Part shown: positions 5,163 to 7,581 of the stretch, one piece after another
Numbering within the stretch: the stretch's first letter is position 1
Layout of the letters: every line of letters starts with the position of its first letter
Assembly: GCA_003645735.1 (NCBI GenBank)
Contig: QNBQ01000058.1
Span: forward strand, 1-7,581
Source: Candidatus Poribacteria bacterium
Lineage (GTDB): Bacteria > Poribacteria > WGA-4E > B28-G17
Length of the DNA: 7,581 nucleotides
Reading direction: 5' to 3'
The notes under the pieces: generated by a model
The model's database searches: none
Told to the model about the DNA's origin: nothing
Seen by the model: the letters and a program-made list of their open reading frames with translations, nothing else
Position numbers and translations under genes: made by a program

Positions 5163-7111
5163 CCCTCACCCTCCTTGCGAAGGCTCACGTAACCCATCTC
5201 CTCCAGCCTCCGGAAGAACTCAAGCAGGCGAACGCCTTCCACGTCCAGCTCGCATTCCACCAGCTCCTCTATCTCGGCGACATTCCTCCTCCCATCAGCC
5301 CAGTAAAGCGCCCTTGTAGCAACCCCACCCTTTATGTTATCGCGCTCGCACATCTCGTTCCACTCGTCCCTTTCCTCGTCGGGTATCCTCGTCCCCAGGA
5401 ACTCCCCTATGACCTTACGGACGGGGATGAACTGAGATGCCCTCCTCTTGTATGCGTCCCTTCTGCGGCGCGGCTTTCTTGCGGGGAGCCCGAGCATACC
5501 GGCGCCCTGGCGGAACGCCTCCTTCACGCTATCATCGAGCATTCCTTTGAGCGCCTTCAACTCCCTTTGAACCTCCCTCTTACCTGTGCGCACCAGCCTC
5601 AAGACCGAATCCAGAGCCATCCCATACCTGAGCCGAGCGTATTCCAGCCTCCTCCAGAGCCATCCTAAATCCTTCCCCTCGTTCACCGCCCTCCTCACAT
5701 CGTTCGTTATCGCGCGGTGCGCATCGAATAGAACTTCCCTTGCGAGCCATGAAGCCTCCTTCGCGCCGGCGTCTGCGATGAAATAGACGTATGCCGCTAC
5801 AGCGGTCCCGATCCATTTCAGCTTTTCGGGGTCAAGCTTATCAGGCGTGTCGGCGCAGGTGTGGTAGAAGGTGTAGGGATACTCTATGAGCAACGGGCAG
5901 GGTATCCCTATCATCGGGTCGGAGATGATGTTGTCGGCGCGCATGTAATCCCTCTCGCGCACGTTCACAAGCAGCTTCCCCCTGCGCAACTGCTCCTTCA
6001 GGATGAGCCAAAGGAGCGTGTCGGTGTAGGAGCTTTGGGCATGTGGGTTGTGCGAAAGCTCCAGGGCGGCTCGGCAGATGGACTCGCGCCCCCCTACGGA
6101 GTCCAGGGTGACCCCCGCAACGACACGCTTGAATATCTCGGAATGCTCCACAACCGCCGCCATCGTCCCCATGCACTCGTAAGTGAAGAGCACCCTTATC
6201 CCCCGCCTGGGACGCTTGAGCTTGCCCTCTTTGATGAGCCGGTTCAGACAGCGAAGGACCTCAACGGCAAGCCCGCATCCGCTGGCGTCGTCTATCGCCC
6301 CCACCTCGCACAGATGCCCGTTTATGAGCACCTCCTCTTCGGTCCGCCCGGGTATGAAGCCCGTGACCACCGGGATTGTCCCGTCGTAGAAACGGGCGTC
6401 CACATGGGCGTGTAGCACGACCTTCTTCTCCTTTTTGATAATCTCCCTGAGCCACTGTCCCTGCCTCGGCGTGAGCACGAACCCCCAGCATGGCTCATCA
6501 CCCTTCTTCATCCCCCATCCGCCTTTATCTGTGCTGAACCGCTCCCAGAACCTGACGTCGGGAAGCTCCATCAGGGGTCTGCATCCTTCGTATGTGGGCA
6601 TGTAGTCGGATATAAGCCCCAGGGCGCCCCGCTTCATCGCCTCTTTCCTTGAGTATCTCGCCGAGTCCGACGTGAATACGATCTTGCCGGACACATCTAT
6701 GCCCTCGTAGTCCTCGGCCCTCCTGCCGCCCTCGACGAGCACGACCTCCGCTTTGACCCCCTCCGGCGGCGTGGGCTTGCTGTAGACGATCAGAGAACAG
6801 GGATCGTCCCTGTAATCGCACAGCACCACCTCGCCCCTCCCCTCCGATGGGAGCAGGGTGAGCGTTGCGGACCTGGCATCCCACGCGATGGGGACTATCC
6901 AGTCGCCATAGGTGCTCTCGCCATCGGCGGGGACGGTGAGAATCTCACCCTCCAGCCCGTATTCCACCAGCTTTGAAAGGCAATACTCGGCGGCTTCGTG
7001 GTGCTTATCGAACGACGACCACCGGTCGTGGTCATGGATGTGAGCGATGATGTCCAGCGCGTTCACGCCGGACAAACGCGGCGAAATGAGGTCCAATAGT
7101 TCGCCAACCAT
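5159..7111 (-). CDS. M28/DUF4910-like aminopeptidase with C-terminal winged helix
   Basis: Read from ATG 7111 it has 650 residues. A PA-type insert lies near 120-170 (VSGKIVFTSDS, MKRGALGLIS). The zinc peptidase core follows: NGHLCE with H266, IDDASG with D274/D275, FTYECMG with E312, LDSVG with D337 and FYHTCADTPDKLD with H417. In most M28 enzymes two glutamates stand together; here it is Glu-Cys, like the PETIG motif of DUF4910 proteins, so the pattern looks like a subfamily and not decay. A helical, basic linker (470-560, with RKPRRRRDAYKRR) leads to a C-terminal winged helix (about 596-645, ALYWADGRRNVAEIEELV), as in DUF4910 proteins. There is no signal peptide, so it should act in the cytoplasm on peptides. 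The frame is open to ATG 7327, but those 72 residues overlap the upstream gene and look non-protein-like. ATG 7111 has GAGGGGGTG just upstream. The stop overlaps the racemase start. Confidence 0.88.
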   Translation of the reverse strand: MVGELLDLISPRLSGVNALDIIAHIHDHDRWSSFDKHHEAAEYCLSKLVEYGLEGEILTVPADGESTYGDWIVPIAWDARSATLTLLPSEGRGEVVLCDYRDDPCSLIVYSKPTPPEGVKAEVVLVEGGRRAEDYEGIDVSGKIVFTSDSARYSRKEAMKRGALGLISDYMPTYEGCRPLMELPDVRFWERFSTDKGGWGMKKGDEPCWGFVLTPRQGQWLREIIKKEKKVVLHAHVDARFYDGTIPVVTGFIPGRTEEEVLINGHLCEVGAIDDASGCGLAVEVLRCLNRLIKEGKLKRPRRGIRVLFTYECMGTMAAVVEHSEIFKRVVAGVTLDSVGGRESICRAALELSHNPHAQSSYTDTLLWLILKEQLRRGKLLVNVRERDYMRADNIISDPMIGIPCPLLIEYPYTFYHTCADTPDKLDPEKLKWIGTAVAAYVYFIADAGAKEASWLAREVLFDAHRAITNDVRRAVNEGKDLGWLWRRLEYARLRYGMALDSVLRLVRTGKREVQRELKALKGMLDDSVKEAFRQGAGMLGLPARKPRRRRDAYKRRASQFIPVRKVIGEFLGTRIPDEERDEWNEMCERDNIKGGVATRALYWADGRRNVAEIEELVECELDVEGVRLLEFFRRLEEMGYVSLRKEGEG

Positions 7112-7114
7112 TCG

Positions 7115-7126
7115 CCTCACCCCCTC
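7115..7126 (-). promoter_or_regulatory. Ribosome binding site that fixes the aminopeptidase start at 7111
   Basis: GAGGGGGTGAGG on the minus strand, with GGGGGTG 6 bases before ATG 7111. The longer start at 7327 would lie inside the acetyltransferase gene and lacks such a site. An in-frame GTG at 7120 is possible but would be poorly spaced. Confidence 0.6.
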
Positions 7127-7164
7127 ATCCCGTCTGCGCTTTAGGGATGCGACGAGTCTAACCT

Positions 7165-7180
7165 CCCGCGGCGCCGCGGG
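7165..7180 (-). repeat. Perfect 16-base GC palindrome between acetyltransferase and peptidase genes
   Basis: CCCGCGGCGCCGCGGG reads the same on both strands. It starts 2 bases after the acetyltransferase stop TAA. As RNA it can form a 6-bp stem with a GCGC loop. No T-run follows, so it is not a normal intrinsic terminator. It could stabilise mRNA ends, tune downstream expression or be a binding site for a dimeric protein. Confidence 0.6.
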
Positions 7181-7182
7181 TC

Positions 7183-7581
7183 TTATCGCGAACCTGGCGG
7201 GCTCAACTCCTTTCTCATCCTGTATCTCGTCCAGAAGAAGGGAAGCTTGGCGTCCTCCCATCCCAGCGATTCGAGCTCCGCCTCGGTTATCCCCTTGATG
7301 GGGAGCTCCACGCCGAACCATCTGCATCCCCTCGTTGACGCCACGTATGCAAGGGCTTTAAGGACGTCCATAGCTCTCCCCTCATCCCTCACGAACAGAT
7401 ACGCCAGCGTGATGAGCTCGCTGCACACCTCCTCCGTCCTGCCCACGGCGATCCCGACCATCTCCTGCTCGCGGAAGGCGGCTATCGCCTTGTCGGCATC
7501 CTTTTCGTAAGCGGAGAAATATGCGTCCAGAAACCTGAGCCATTCATCCTCGTCGCCGATGAAATCCATGACCTCAGGTAA
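7183..7581 (-). CDS. GNAT-like N-acetyltransferase, C-terminal part (5' end outside window)
   Basis: The frame is open to the right edge (132 visible codons). An ATG at 7569 has only AGGT two bases away as a ribosome binding site, and the codons before it (LPEV) read on smoothly, so the gene probably begins beyond the window. The pattern fits the GNAT fold. ITLAYLFV is the central strand, followed by RDEGRA, an exact (Q/R)xxGx(G/A) acetyl-CoA pyrophosphate loop, then helix MDVLKALAYVASTRG. After that come a strand (WFGVEL), a helix with LESLGW and a last strand ending TRYRMRKEL. The substrate is unknown. It ends 71 bases before the aminopeptidase and is probably in the same transcript. The motif is short and half of the domain is unseen, so assignment is moderate. 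Confidence 0.6.
   Translation of the reverse strand, partial: LPEVMDFIGDEDEWLRFLDAYFSAYEKDADKAIAAFREQEMVGIAVGRTEEVCSELITLAYLFVRDEGRAMDVLKALAYVASTRGCRWFGVELPIKGITEAELESLGWEDAKLPFFWTRYRMRKELSPPGSR

Noticed and set aside
5861..6415. Plus-strand open frame of 184 codons inside the peptidase
   Set aside because: It lies opposite the conserved M28 core, and its translation shows no domain pattern.
7112..7327. 72-residue N-terminal extension of the aminopeptidase
   Set aside because: It overlaps the GNAT-like gene by nearly 150 bases, is Gly/Arg-rich, and reads through the palindrome. The start at 7111 has a proper ribosome binding site.

Overview
The window looks like chromosomal DNA of a GC-rich bacterium. 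Arginine is written mostly with AGG/AGA, ribosome binding sites are strong AGGAGG types, and one clear housekeeping-sigma promoter is present. The mix of gene families (ROK regulator, xylose-isomerase-like TIM barrel, M28-type aminopeptidase, amidohydrolase-like debris, secreted beta-sandwich protein) is what I would expect of an uncultured saccharolytic or peptidolytic lineage such as Poribacteria, possibly thermophilic. That placement is a guess from general style, not from a marker gene. I see no tRNA, rRNA, CRISPR array or phage gene.

Every convincing gene is on the minus strand, so the locus reads from right to left. In transcription order it holds: the C-terminal part of a GNAT-like acetyltransferase (7581-7183, 5' end outside the window); a 71-base gap with a perfect 16-base palindrome; an M28/DUF4910-like aminopeptidase with a C-terminal winged helix (7111-5159); a YgeA-type amino-acid racemase overlapping it by 4 bases (5162-4440); a polytopic membrane acyltransferase of the NagX/HGSNAT type (probably 4260-3322) whose frame stays open into a mosaic of gene fragments (4440-4252); a 171-base gap with a possible gene remnant; a sugar phosphate isomerase/epimerase-like protein (3150-2353); a ROK-family repressor with its own promoter and a candidate operator (2245-1079); and the N-terminal 336 residues of a secreted protein that runs off the left edge (1008-1).

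Genes from the peptidase to the isomerase probably form one transcription unit, with peptidase and racemase translationally coupled. Together they suggest salvage of peptides containing D-amino acids and of amino sugars, for example from cell-wall material: the peptidase releases amino acids, the racemase interconverts enantiomers, the membrane enzyme may acetylate a glycan amine, and the isomerase processes a sugar. This is inference from context. The ROK gene differs from its neighbours in codon choice (AGG/AGA for Arg, ATA for Ile) and appears to be transcribed separately.

The most unusual part is 3147-4440. Pieces resembling the N-terminal and C-terminal parts of a TIM-barrel amidohydrolase flank the membrane acyltransferase, and a piece resembling the tail of an IS110-type transposase lies directly upstream of it in the same reading frame. 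This may be the scar of an insertion or replacement event. No stretch longer than 300 bases lacks a gene.
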